Positions 1 to 10,293 of a stretch of 64,000 bases of DNA are shown here, piece after piece. Position 1 is the first letter of the stretch. Each line of letters starts with the position of its first letter. The stretch covers positions 558,001 through 622,000 of the forward strand of contig JAEPNK010000002.1 in NCBI GenBank assembly GCA_017643495.1, in the 5' to 3' direction. Both the position numbers and the translations under genes were made by a program. Below the pieces are notes generated by a model, which worked only from the letters and a program-made list of their open reading frames with translations, searched no databases and was not told the origin of the DNA. Source of the DNA: Rhizobiaceae bacterium. GTDB lineage: Bacteria > Pseudomonadota > Alphaproteobacteria > Rhizobiales > Rhizobiaceae.

Positions 1-828
1 TTCGATAGCTTCCCAAGGATCGCTTTCGAGTTGCTTCATGCCCAGTGAAATACGGTGCGTTTCCTGGTTCACGCGAATGATCTGAACCTTGACCGTCTGG
101 CCGATATTCAGGATTTCGCTTGGGTGATTAACACGGCGCCAGGCCATGTCTGTGACGTGCAGGAGACCGTCAATGCCACCAAGGTCGACGAATGCGCCAT
201 AATCGGTAACGTTCTTGACGACACCTTCAACGACCTGACCTTCATCAAGGTTCTGTACGATTTCAGAACGCTGTTCCGCTCTGCTCTCTTCGAGAATGGC
301 ACGGCGGGAAACAACAATGTTGCCACGGCGGCGGTCCATTTTCAGGATCTGGAAAGGCTGTGGTGTGTTCATCAGCGGTGTTACATCGCGCACCGGACGG
401 ATATCCACCTGCGAACGTGGCAGGAATGCCATTGCGCCGTCGAGATCGACGGTGAAACCACCCTTGACCTGGTTGTAGATCTGGCCTTCCACTTTCTCGT
501 TGTCCTCGAATTTTTTCTCGAGGCGGATCCAGCTCTCTTCGCGGCGGGCCTTTTCGCGGGAGAGGACAGCCTCACCCATGGCGTTTTCAATACGGTCGAC
601 ATAGACTTCGACTTCGTCGCCGACTTTCATTGAACCGTCGCGTCCGCTTGCACCAAATTCCTTGAGTGCGACACGGCCTTCGGTTTTCAGACCGACATCA
701 ATGACCGCGAGGTCTTTCTCAAAGCCAGTGACAATACCCTTTACGACAGCGCCTTCAACGACGTCACGGGTTTCAAATGATTGTTCCAGAAGAGCTTCAA
801 ACTCTTCCATGGTTGCGTTTTGTGTCAT
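1..828 (-). CDS. rpsA: 30S ribosomal protein S1, 3' end outside window
   Basis: S1 is the large mRNA-binding protein of the 30S subunit and is made of tandem OB-fold S1 domains. The minus-strand reading starts MTQNATMEEFEALLEQSF at 828, a typical alphaproteobacterial S1 N-terminus, with GGAG six to nine bases upstream (complement of 834-837). The 276 visible codons cover the first three S1 repeats, including GFTVDLDGAMAFLPRSQVD and YGAFVDLGGIDGLLHVTD. The gene runs off the left edge, so roughly half of the protein is missing. It lies downstream of cmk and aroA, the usual order in Rhizobiales. Identity is secure; only the C-terminus is unseen. Confidence 0.97.
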   Translation of the reverse strand, partial: MTQNATMEEFEALLEQSFETRDVVEGAVVKGIVTGFEKDLAVIDVGLKTEGRVALKEFGASGRDGSMKVGDEVEVYVDRIENAMGEAVLSREKARREESWIRLEKKFEDNEKVEGQIYNQVKGGFTVDLDGAMAFLPRSQVDIRPVRDVTPLMNTPQPFQILKMDRRRGNIVVSRRAILEESRAEQRSEIVQNLDEGQVVEGVVKNVTDYGAFVDLGGIDGLLHVTDMAWRRVNHPSEILNIGQTVKVQIIRVNQETHRISLGMKQLESDPWEAIE

Positions 829-1038
829 GAATGCTCCTGACCGACAGCCCTTGCGAACATGGTAACCGCTCTTCCCCGAATGCATATTCAGGGGTTTCAT
901 CAGAACCGGTGCAGATCGCACAAATATGAGGGTAATGCCGGAATGCGCTACGGGTTTGTGTTTCAGTTATCCGGTGTGCTTCTTTTCACCCTGCAGGGTG
1001 CAATAGGGTAGCGCGGGAAGGCACCGGAGATTTCATGT

Positions 1039-3071
<2,033 letters not shown>

Positions 3072-3181
3072 TCACGCGCAATTGGAACCATTCCGGCGAT
3101 TGGTAATTAAGTGCAAAATGCCTTTGACATGCGCGGGATTGGACGCTAAGGAGGCGCAAATTCCATCCAGTGAGGTATGTT

Positions 3182-3637
3182 GTGGCCAAGGCTAATTTGG
3201 GGACCAAACGGGTATGCCCGGAAACGGGTCGTAAGTTTTATGACCTGGAAAAGGATCCTGTCGTTTCCCCGTATACGGGCAAGGAATATCCGCTATCCTT
3301 CTTTGAGGGAGAGCCGGAAGCCGTTGCGCCCAAACCCGAGACAGTCAAGAAACCGAAGCCTGACGCTGAAAAGGAACCCGAAGCGTCAGAAGATGATGAC
3401 GTGGATATCGCCGATGACGATGATGTCGATATCATCAGCCTCGAGGACGCCGAGGAAGACAGCGGCGACGATGATGACGACGAAGGTGATGATATTCCGG
3501 ACATTCCTGATCTTGACGTCGATGACGACGATGATGATGAGGAATCCGATGATGACACCTTCCTGGAAACAGATGACGAAGACGATGATCTGTCAGATGT
3601 TATCGGTGGCGTTGACAAGGATGATGAGGAAAACTGA
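3182..3637 (+). CDS. TIGR02300 family protein, acidic C-terminal tail
   Basis: This is a short, conserved alphaproteobacterial protein of unknown function. The N-terminus LGTKRVCPETGRKFYDLEKD followed by PVVSPYTGKEYPLSFFE is diagnostic of the family; a single Cys lies in this segment, which resembles half of a zinc ribbon. From about residue 75 onward the protein is almost entirely Asp and Glu and probably disordered. I use the GTG at 3182 (GTG-GCC-AAG, giving MAKANLG) because GAGG lies six bases upstream. A GTG at 3170 in the same frame is the alternative, with AAGGAGG at 3148-3154. It is divergent from aroA, as in other Rhizobiales. Confidence 0.88.
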   Translation: MAKANLGTKRVCPETGRKFYDLEKDPVVSPYTGKEYPLSFFEGEPEAVAPKPETVKKPKPDAEKEPEASEDDDVDIADDDDVDIISLEDAEEDSGDDDDDEGDDIPDIPDLDVDDDDDDEESDDDTFLETDDEDDDLSDVIGGVDKDDEEN

Positions 3638-3687
3638 TTTTCCTTGCAAAGCAGCTTGATAATTCAACAACTGCTGTTTAGAAAACC

Positions 3688-3710
3688 ATCGGCCCGTCTA
3701 TCGGGCTGAT
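3688..3710 (+). terminator. Candidate terminator hairpin after the TIGR02300 gene
   Basis: A nine-pair stem (ATCGGCCCG with CGGGCTGAT, one G-T pair) closes a five-base loop TCTAT. There is no strong T run after it, so it may be only a stable hairpin in the 3' UTR. Confidence 0.45.
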
Positions 3711-3739
3711 CCTTTCCGGGACCCTTCCCGGCCGGAAAT

Positions 3740-3808
<69 letters not shown>

Positions 3809-3815
<7 letters not shown>

Positions 3816-3975
3816 ATCCTTCCCAGCGAACTTGCGACCACTTGCGCGCTTTGGAATAGTGCTGTGTTTTCCGTGACTTACGTGGGTAATTTGCATTCAG
3901 TTTTGCGCGTGAGACTGACCTTTCGGCGTTATGTCTCAACTTTTCAAAGAGTGTCTCTTCCGGCGGTTTCAATGA
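3809..3975 (+). repeat. Left copy of a ~165-bp degenerate direct repeat (possible attL)
   Basis: It begins in the tRNA-Ala 3' end (CTCCACCA) and aligns without gaps to 24968-25134. The core TTGCGCGCTTTGGAATAG (3842-3859) is identical in both copies, followed by GTGTTTTCCGTG. Both copies also hold GAGAC and GTCTC with first bases exactly 42 apart, at the same offset (69) from the core start. Similarity outside the core is much weaker. I compared the copies by eye. Confidence 0.6.
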
Positions 3976-4016
3976 CCGCTTGGTTTGGACGGTGGCTTGG
4001 AAATTCTTCAGGTTGA

Positions 4017-5750
4017 TCAGGCCGGATAGCCGAGCAGTTGCCGCTGTTCGGACCAGATGAGCGGGAGACGCGGTGCTAGCTGTTTAAGTTTTGTCACTGT
4101 GAGATCAAATGGCTGGTGGCCTTTAAAAATATCTTCGATAATGGATGGGGCAAGATAGGATAGCGGGATCAGGTTCTTCGCATCCGCATGATCCAGTTGG
4201 TTGTCTTGGGCAAATGCCTTGATTGAGGTTGCTTCGTTGCTTTCAAGTTCAACCCGCAGCTGATGTGCACTGGCTATTAGTTTTAGGAGCGGCGGATTGA
4301 TATTGGTTGCTTTGTGTTCGAGACCTCCAATTACCAGTTTCAATTCCTGACCACGACGACGGATAGTCATTTGTTTCTCAAACTTCAGTTCGTTTTCGGG
4401 ATCGAGTGTCGTTTGTAATTGATTGCTCAGGCCTTTGGGTTCGAACCAGATGGTGATGGTGTCAGAGGCTATGACAATCCGGGCGATGATGCTTTCGTAG
4501 ACTTGCATCCGTTCATAAATTTCCATTGCATCCAGTCTTTGCTTCAGCCCTTTGGCGGCATGACATGAATTGGCGATTGCTTCTGCAGATTGATTTTGAA
4601 GGTTCAAAGTGTGGAGCAGGTTTTTCTCGTTGCTCAGGAAGTCTGCAATCATCGCCTCAATGATTGGGTCGGTCTTTGCTACCGGCATTCTGATTGGCTT
4701 TCCGGTCGGCTTTCCAGTCGTCATTATTATCGAGGCTTTTGGGTCAGTATCTTTGAGTTTGTTTCGTGACGATGTGTAATAATAGTAGTGCTTCCCTTTC
4801 TTGGTGGCCCGTTCACAGATCAACCGGTTGCCATCGGCGTCAAACATCGCCCCCGCAAACAGCGCCGGTCCTGAGCACTTTGGTCTAAATCCCTTGGTTT
4901 TGGTTGCGGCCTGAGTGTTTCTTAGGTGCTGAACCTCTTCCCACATTGTTTCTGCAATGATTGCCTCGTGATTACCCGCATAGACCTTGTCCTTGTGTTT
5001 GATCCGTCCCGCATAAACGGGGTTTGCCAGAATACTTGCGATATTGCCCTTGCTGAATGGAAGACCACCCGTCACTCTACCTGATGATCTGGACGTGCGC
5101 GTTCGGGAAAGAATGCCTTGTCTATCCAGCGCTTCTTTGGTGATTTTGATGCTTCGGTGTTCGTGGTAGAGTTCAAAGATCAATCGGACGACCTGTGCCT
5201 CATCAGGATCTATAAACAGCTCTCGGTTCTGGGCCCTGTAGCCAAACGGCACGCGTCCTCCCATCCACATACCCTTTTGCTTTGATGATGCAATCTTGTC
5301 TCTGATGCGTTCCGCTGTCACCTCACGCTCAAACTGGGCGAAGGATAGAAGCACGTTCAGCGTAAGGCGTCCCATGGAGTTTGTGGTGTTGAAGGCTTGC
5401 GTAACCGATACGAAAGAGACGTCATGGGTATCGAAAGTCTCTACCAGCTTGCCAAAGTCAATGATTGAACGGGTAAGACGGTCCACCTTGTAGACCACAA
5501 CCACATCAACCTTCCCTGCCCTGATATCAGCAAGCAGTGTTTGCAGTCCTTCCCGCTCCATGTGGCCGCCCGAAATACCACCGTCGTCATACTGCTCTTC
5601 GATAAGTTCCCAACCCAATCCCGCTTGCGAGTGTATATACGCTTCACAGGCCTCTCGTTGTGCATCAAGGGAGTTGAAGGTTTGGTCGAGCCCTTCCTCA
5701 TGGGACTTGCGGGTATAGATGGCACATCGGAACCTGCGTCTGTCACTCAT
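4017..5750 (-). CDS. Large serine recombinase family protein
   Basis: It is a predicted site-specific serine recombinase that would join the island to the chromosome. The resolvase domain occupies about residues 7-150: RCAIYTRKS holds the predicted catalytic Ser16, followed by YDDGGISGG, VVVYKVDRLTRS and FAQFEREVTAERIRDKI. The recombinase domain follows (VPFGYRAQNRELFIDPDEA, then NPVYAGRIKHKDKVYAGNHE). I start at ATG 5748-5750, which overlaps the DUF2924 stop by ATGA and has AAGG upstream; an 11-residue upstream extension lacks such support. At 577 residues it is in the range of this family. The zinc-ribbon region around PKCSGPALFAGAMFDADGNR keeps few cysteines, which is usual for the DUF2924-linked branch. 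Confidence 0.93.
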   Translation of the reverse strand: MSDRRRFRCAIYTRKSHEEGLDQTFNSLDAQREACEAYIHSQAGLGWELIEEQYDDGGISGGHMEREGLQTLLADIRAGKVDVVVVYKVDRLTRSIIDFGKLVETFDTHDVSFVSVTQAFNTTNSMGRLTLNVLLSFAQFEREVTAERIRDKIASSKQKGMWMGGRVPFGYRAQNRELFIDPDEAQVVRLIFELYHEHRSIKITKEALDRQGILSRTRTSRSSGRVTGGLPFSKGNIASILANPVYAGRIKHKDKVYAGNHEAIIAETMWEEVQHLRNTQAATKTKGFRPKCSGPALFAGAMFDADGNRLICERATKKGKHYYYYTSSRNKLKDTDPKASIIMTTGKPTGKPIRMPVAKTDPIIEAMIADFLSNEKNLLHTLNLQNQSAEAIANSCHAAKGLKQRLDAMEIYERMQVYESIIARIVIASDTITIWFEPKGLSNQLQTTLDPENELKFEKQMTIRRRGQELKLVIGGLEHKATNINPPLLKLIASAHQLRVELESNEATSIKAFAQDNQLDHADAKNLIPLSYLAPSIIEDIFKGHQPFDLTVTKLKQLAPRLPLIWSEQRQLLGYPA

Positions 5751-6229
5751 GACCTTGCCCCGAAGAACCGTGGACCGGACCAATGCGCTCCGGTGATCGC
5801 CTTGGCGCAGGCGCTTAGTGAGGAATGTTTGATGCCATTGAGAATAAAGCCTGCATCCGAAACGACGACTTCATACGTGCGGCCATTCCATTCCCGTATC
5901 AGCTTGCTACCGACTTGAAGCTTGGGACGACGCGCCAAAGATGCATTCCAATGGGTTTGTGATCCACTTCGCACGTATTGATCTGCACCTTCTCTCTGCT
6001 TGCTGCTGCGGCGTGCAATCTTGAGCAGCTGACGGCTGGTTGCCAGTTTGATGATACCGAAGGCCCTCTCCTGAAGTTTGCAAGCAATCCCGCGCACCAA
6101 TGTTTGGTGCCGCATGCCCTTGAACGGCGGCGCACCGAACAGGTCTATCCAGCGTTCAACGAGTTCATTGCGGGGTAATGTTGGTAACAGAGCTATTTGC
6201 TCTTCAACCATCGCGGCAGACAAGTTCAT
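5747..6229 (-). CDS. DUF2924 domain-containing protein
   Basis: This 160-residue protein belongs to the DUF2924 family, which is commonly encoded immediately upstream of large serine recombinases in alphaproteobacteria. Recognisable parts are LRNELVERWIDLFG-like text (here LPRNELVERWIDLFGAPPF) and GMRHQTLVRGIACKLQERAFG. A C-terminal GSKLIREWNGRTYEVVV segment looks like a small DNA-binding fold. Its start overlaps the DUF3489 stop and its stop overlaps the recombinase start, both as ATGA, so the three genes are one translationally coupled operon. A role as recombination accessory factor is inference from this context. Confidence 0.88.
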   Translation of the reverse strand: MNLSAAMVEEQIALLPTLPRNELVERWIDLFGAPPFKGMRHQTLVRGIACKLQERAFGIIKLATSRQLLKIARRSSKQREGADQYVRSGSQTHWNASLARRPKLQVGSKLIREWNGRTYEVVVSDAGFILNGIKHSSLSACAKAITGAHWSGPRFFGARS

Positions 6230-6510
6230 GCCTGCGCACCCGCATCAGCCTCCTGAGATACGCCCTCGCTACCTTCGACAATTCTATAGCGGCGAACGCC
6301 ATTGTCATCCTTCGAGCTCTCAACATTCAACTGCAACTTGCGCTTGCACGTCCCCGATATGAACCCTCGAATACTGTGTTCTTGCCATGCACTCGCCTTA
6401 GCGATCTCGTTCAAAGAAGCCCCCTTCGGGCGCTTCAGAAGCTTGATGACCTTATCCTGCTTGGACGTGCGGTTCGACTTCCTGGTTTGCTTTACCTGCT
6501 TGTTGTTCAT
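6226..6510 (-). CDS. DUF3489 domain-containing protein
   Basis: A 94-residue basic protein of the DUF3489 family. It has a Lys/Arg-rich N-terminus (residues 1-20), then a winged-helix-like segment LLKRPKGASLNEIAKASAWQ followed by EHSIRGFISGTCKRKL. Partners of this family sit next to DUF2924 proteins and serine recombinases, as here. It is the first gene of the operon. AGGAG precedes the ATG (complement of 6516-6520). DNA binding is inferred from the helix-turn-helix pattern; no function is established. Confidence 0.85.
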   Translation of the reverse strand: MNNKQVKQTRKSNRTSKQDKVIKLLKRPKGASLNEIAKASAWQEHSIRGFISGTCKRKLQLNVESSKDDNGVRRYRIVEGSEGVSQEADAGAQA

Positions 6511-6563
6511 GCCTGCTCTCCTTCATTCACAAGACCAAGCAATGCTTCCTTTCAACAACTAGT

Positions 6564-6578
6564 CCAGTTGAAAACTGG
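6564..6578. repeat. Small perfect hairpin upstream of the DUF3489 operon
   Basis: CCAGTT-GAA-AACTGG forms a six-pair stem and is itself flanked by two ACTAGT hexamers about 30 bases apart. It lies in the divergent region between the recombinase operon and the acetyltransferase gene, so an operator or an element remnant are both possible. Confidence 0.35.
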
Positions 6579-6756
6579 TGCAGAGTGAACTAGTGGGTAG
6601 TCGGCAAGATTTGGGGGAAAGCGGACTTTCGGCTAGGTAGAAAGAATGTCCGGCATGCGGACTTTGCTGCCATTAATCTTCTCGTTCACAATGTCTTCTT
6701 TGGGGTGACCGGATGAGTAGAATATACGCAGACTTGAGCCCTGAAGGACGTAGGGC

Positions 6757-7233
6757 ATGAAACCAAAGAACGATCCCACTAATCTTGCTATCCATCGCCT
6801 GGGGCCCGGAGACGATACTCTTTTTCATGGGATGCTCGGCCTGTTCGCAGCGGCTTTCGATGATACCGAAAACTACAGTACTGCAAGGCCCGGACTGACC
6901 TACCGAAAGGCGCTCCTGTCGAGGGATGATGTCGTCATGCTGGTGGCATTGGATGGCCAAAACGTTGCTGGAGCACTGGTGGCATATGAATTGCGCAAAT
7001 TTGAGCAGGAACGCTCCGAGTTGTACATTTACGATTTGGCCGTCACAGAAGCATGGCGACGTCGTGGCGTCGCGACGGCGATGATCGACAACCTGAAAAC
7101 GATTGCAAAAACGAATGGCCACTGGGTCGTCTATGTTCAGGCAGACTATGGTGATGAACCTGCCATTGCTTTATACACCAAACTTGGTACGTGCGAAAAT
7201 GTCATGCATTTCAATATAGCTCTGGACGAATAA
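6757..7233 (+). CDS. AAC(3)-I family aminoglycoside N-acetyltransferase-like GNAT protein
   Basis: Enzymes of this family acetylate the 3-amino group of gentamicin-type aminoglycosides with acetyl-CoA. The 158-residue product has the AAC(3)-I signature. RLGPGDDTLF lies near the start, ALDGQNVAGALVAYELRKFE and SELYIYDLAVTEAWRRRGVA form the acetyl-CoA site (R-R-x-G-x-A), and VVYVQADYGDEPAIALYTKL with VMHFNI ends the fold. GAAGGA lies about a dozen bases before the ATG. It sits next to the recombinase operon and upstream of chromate genes, which suggests resistance cargo. Substrate activity cannot be read from sequence; chromosomal homologues of the family are not always resistance enzymes. Confidence 0.82.
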   Translation: MKPKNDPTNLAIHRLGPGDDTLFHGMLGLFAAAFDDTENYSTARPGLTYRKALLSRDDVVMLVALDGQNVAGALVAYELRKFEQERSELYIYDLAVTEAWRRRGVATAMIDNLKTIAKTNGHWVVYVQADYGDEPAIALYTKLGTCENVMHFNIALDE

Positions 7234-7698
7234 GCTGCCGTTCAATCCGGTTGCAGCATCCGGTGGTTGGGGCTCGAAGTGGTCATTGGACAACTAAGTA
7301 AGCAATTGGTTTACTTATTGTAGCTTGCGACCCATACCTGCCGTTCAGCAATACTAAAGGAATCGGTATGGATTCTTGAAAGCGGTCATTGGAGCAGTAT
7401 ATTTCATGAAGGACTGGTATGCGGACAAAGCTGCCTAATTTTTGTATCCCCAAGCGATAAATTCTCGAGTTGCCTTATCAAACTTTAGAATGTGCTTTCG
7501 TATAGCGACGCATATTGGTTCGCGTAAATTTATATAAGATTGTTCTGCTTGTCGTTCAGCAAGTTGTCGATTATCTGCGGCTTGACACCTGGTCTTCCAT
7601 TGCGGTATGCGGTTCCCACTGGGGTCGGCAGGAACCCCGTGAGGCGCCAGCCCAATCTTGCATCCTCTCAACCGTTGCCTTGCAAAGGAGGATGCTTC
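7234..7698. other. Intergenic region before chrB
   Basis: No convincing gene is visible in these 465 bases. Short motifs of the type AAAGCGGTCATTGG and GCGGACAAAGCTGCC recur in slightly different form at about 6623 and 6656, so they look like dispersed intergenic repeats. The last 100 bases probably hold the chrB promoter and leader; an in-frame extension of chrB into them lacks conserved sequence. Confidence 0.5.
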
Positions 7699-8517
7699 AT
7701 GGCGTCTTATAACGAAATTACACCTACAACTCTCATGCGACTGATCGGGACACCAACTTGCCCGGCCATTGTCGATGTGCGTATTGATGAAGATTTTTCT
7801 GCCGACCCATCTCTTGTTCCAGGTTCGGTTCGCCACCCTTTCGAGGACGTCGCCGAATTGGCAGACAGGCTGCAAGGGCAAAGCGCTATCGTCTATTGCC
7901 AGAAAGGTTTGAAGATAAGCCAAGGCGCGGCGGCCGTACTACGCACCGAAGGCGTTCAAGCGGAGGTGCTGGAAGGCGGTCAGTTCGCCTGGCGTGACGC
8001 CGGGCTGCCAATGGTCAAGGCAGAAAAACTGCCGCCTCGCGACCAAGCTGGTCGTACGGTCTGGGTGACGCGTCACCGCCCCAAAATAGACCGTCTTGCC
8101 TGCCCCTGGCTCATACGACGGTTCATCGACCCGCGAGCGCGCTTCCTTTTTGTTTCCCCCTCTCAAGTTATGAACGTCGCGGATCGCTTTCAGGCAGCCC
8201 CTTTCGACATCGAAGACATATTCTGGAGCCATCGCGGCGAGACATGCACCTTCGATACGATGATAGAAGAGTTCGGCATCGGACATGACGCCCTCGACAA
8301 GCTGGCATTGATTGTGCGCGCTGCCGACACGAACCGGCATGAGCTTGCCCCCGAAGCGTCTGGCCTTCTGGCAGCGTCTCTCGGTCTGTCACGCATGTTC
8401 AGGGACGATCTAGAACAGTTGGACGCCGGAATGCTTCTTTATGACGCCTACTACCGTTGGGCGCGGGACGCGACTGACGAAGGCCATGACTGGCCTGCCA
8501 GTTCGACCAAAGCGTGA
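7699..8517 (+). CDS. chrB: Chromate resistance protein ChrB (rhodanese + ChrB domain)
   Basis: ChrB proteins accompany the ChrA chromate pump and act as regulator or sensor. The start at 7699 is set by AAAGGAGG at 7684-7691, seven bases upstream. Residues 1-105 form a rhodanese-like domain (PAIVDVRIDEDF, active-site loop AIVYCQKGLKISQG with Cys). From about residue 115 the ChrB domain begins at VWVTRHRPKIDRLACPWLIR and continues through FDIEDIFWSHRGETCTFDTM and DYRWARD-like text near the end. The 272-residue protein is followed three bases later by chrA, so the two form an operon. Confidence 0.92.
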   Translation: MASYNEITPTTLMRLIGTPTCPAIVDVRIDEDFSADPSLVPGSVRHPFEDVAELADRLQGQSAIVYCQKGLKISQGAAAVLRTEGVQAEVLEGGQFAWRDAGLPMVKAEKLPPRDQAGRTVWVTRHRPKIDRLACPWLIRRFIDPRARFLFVSPSQVMNVADRFQAAPFDIEDIFWSHRGETCTFDTMIEEFGIGHDALDKLALIVRAADTNRHELAPEASGLLAASLGLSRMFRDDLEQLDAGMLLYDAYYRWARDATDEGHDWPASSTKA

Positions 8518-8520
8518 TCC

Positions 8521-9813
8521 ATGGCCTACATCGAAGAAACACGAGCCCCCGTCGTTCCAAGCCTCGGGGAGGCAACTCTAGTCTGGCTGAAAATCGGACT
8601 TCTGTCCTTTGGTGGACCTACCGCCCAAATCGCTCTGATGCACAAGGAGATTGTTGAAGAGCGAGCGTGGCTAAGTGAGCAGCAGTACCTCAACGCACTC
8701 AGCTTTTGCATGCTCTTGCCGGGGCCGGAGGCCATGCAACTCGCGACTTACGCAGGGTGGCGTCTTCATGGAACAATAGGCGGCCTGATTGCTGGGCTTT
8801 TGTTCGTTTTACCAGGTGCCTTAGTGATCATGGCGCTTGCAACGATCTACAGTGTGTTCGGCGATGTTCCTCTGGTGGACGCGCTGTTCTACGGGATCAA
8901 GGCAGCAGTTCTGGTGATTGTAGTCGATGCGCTCCTCAGGGTCTCGAAAAAGAGCCTTTCAACGCGGTTGCATTGGACAATCGCTGGTGTGGCTTTCGTT
9001 GGTATCTTCTTTCTCTCGGTGCCCTATCCTTTGATCGTGGCATTCGCGGCTTTGCTGGGCTGGTTCATCGGCGTTGAGAAGGCGATTACGGTCGAGGACA
9101 AACCTGCGTCCGTCTCATTTGGGAGTACGTTGTCGACGGGCGCTATTGGGCTTGCCGTATGGGCAGCCCCGTTCATCCTCCTGGCTGTCTTTGGGGCTAA
9201 CGACATTCTTCTTCAAGTGGGTGTATTTTTCTCCCAACTGGCTGTGGTGACGTTCGGCGGCGCTTACGCGGTGCTGGCCTACATGGCTCAGGATGTTGTG
9301 GTGGACTTTGGATGGCTTACCGCAGGTGAAATGGTCGATGCACTCGGCCTTGCCGAAACCACGCCGGGTCCACTTATCCTTGTGACACAGTTCGTCGGTT
9401 TTCTGGCTGGGTTTCAGGAAGGCGGGTTATTACTTGGATTTTTGGCAGCCACTGTTGCGCTTTGGGTAACCTTTGCGCCCTGCTTTCTTTGGATTTTTGC
9501 CGGAGCTCCGTACATCGATTGGATTTCCGAACAACCTCGATTGCGCAGTACCTTGAAGGCAATCACTGCCGCTGTGGTTGGCGTCATCCTGAATCTGTCG
9601 CTCTGGTTCGCGCTTCACTTTCTGTTCTCTGAAGTTCAACAAGAACGCCTAGGCCTGGTCACTCTGTGGAAACCAAACCTTGCTTCAATCGAATGGTTAG
9701 CTCTGGCGTTGTTCGGCTTGAGCGGGTTCATGGCATTCTGGTTGCATTGGGGCATCATCCGCGTTCTGGCTATTGCGTCAGTAACGGGTTGCGCTCTGCA
9801 TTTGCTACTTTGA
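8521..9813 (+). CDS. chrA: Chromate transporter ChrA
   Basis: It is an inner-membrane chromate efflux protein (CHR family). The 430 residues are the long two-domain form: an N-terminal half with LKIGLLSFGGPTAQIALMH and LPGPEAMQLATYAGW, and a C-terminal half repeating the pattern with FSQLAVVTFGGAYAVLAYM and LAETTPGPLILVTQFVGFL. About a dozen hydrophobic helices are visible. It starts three bases after the chrB stop. A strong bidirectional hairpin terminator follows at 9910. The pair is probably cargo of the island. Confidence 0.95.
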   Translation: MAYIEETRAPVVPSLGEATLVWLKIGLLSFGGPTAQIALMHKEIVEERAWLSEQQYLNALSFCMLLPGPEAMQLATYAGWRLHGTIGGLIAGLLFVLPGALVIMALATIYSVFGDVPLVDALFYGIKAAVLVIVVDALLRVSKKSLSTRLHWTIAGVAFVGIFFLSVPYPLIVAFAALLGWFIGVEKAITVEDKPASVSFGSTLSTGAIGLAVWAAPFILLAVFGANDILLQVGVFFSQLAVVTFGGAYAVLAYMAQDVVVDFGWLTAGEMVDALGLAETTPGPLILVTQFVGFLAGFQEGGLLLGFLAATVALWVTFAPCFLWIFAGAPYIDWISEQPRLRSTLKAITAAVVGVILNLSLWFALHFLFSEVQQERLGLVTLWKPNLASIEWLALALFGLSGFMAFWLHWGIIRVLAIASVTGCALHLLL

Positions 9814-9909
9814 TAGCATCTCATCATCTGGACGTTCGCGCAGCGTGCAGCATCGGTGACTTTGGGCTCATAACAGACCTTGTACCCGAATCTGACGAAC
9901 GTTCGTTCT

Positions 9910-9931
9910 GGGCCGGCAGCACTGCCGGCCC
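9910..9931 (+). terminator. Rho-independent terminator after chrBA
   Basis: A perfect ten-base inverted repeat (GGGCCGGCAG, CA, CTGCCGGCCC) is followed by AATTTTAATT. It can serve chrA on the plus strand and stop readthrough in the other direction. Confidence 0.85.
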
Positions 9932-9941
9932 AATTTTAATT

Positions 9942-10202
9942 CTAAATTTCTACTCGCTCGGATATTTCCAAGGCATCATCAAGCTCGACGCCTAGGTAGC
10001 GGACGGTGCTGTCTATTTTGGTATGACCGAGTAAGAGTTGAACTGCTCTGAGATTACCCGTCTTCTTGTATATCTGAGCAACCTAGGTTCTTCGAAGCGA
10101 GTGTGTTCCATAGCCACTTGGCTCTAAACCAATCGAAGAAACCCAATCCTTCACGATACAATCAGCATCATCGGTAGAGCGTTCGTTCTTTCGTCTCATC
10201 AT
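9942..10202 (-). pseudogene. Tyrosine recombinase (integrase) C-terminal remnant
   Basis: The minus strand encodes the last ~86 codons of a phage/island-type tyrosine integrase. EPSGYGTHSLRRT is the box II H-x-x-R, and KTGNLRAVQLLLGHTKIDST with VRYLG gives the second conserved His and the catalytic Tyr. The frame is interrupted by TAG at 10083-10085 exactly where homologues have a Lys codon (AAG), so a single base change inactivated it. The N-terminal catalytic Arg region is absent. The open frame can begin at an ATG (10200-10202) inside a perfect inverted repeat. It shows that a second recombination system once acted here. Confidence 0.85.
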
Positions 10203-10232
10203 TTGCTCCTTGATAGCAATGATGAGACGAAA
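10189..10232. repeat. Perfect 15-bp inverted repeat, 14-base loop
   Basis: Arms TTTCGTCTCATCATT (10189-10203) and AATGATGAGACGAAA (10218-10232) are exact reverse complements. It overlaps the 5' end of the integrase remnant and there is no T run, so it is not an ordinary terminator. Confidence 0.7.
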
Positions 10233-10293
10233 TCACTCCCTTAAGCAATCAACCCAATATGTACCTTAGGCGCTGACAGGGTACACTTTACAC

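Noticed and set aside
3238-3618. Ser-rich minus-strand frame
   Set aside because: It is the reverse reading of the Asp/Glu-rich tail of the TIGR02300 protein.
7435-7923. Minus-strand frame over the chrB leader
   Set aside because: It overlaps the chrB coding region and shows no recognisable protein sequence.
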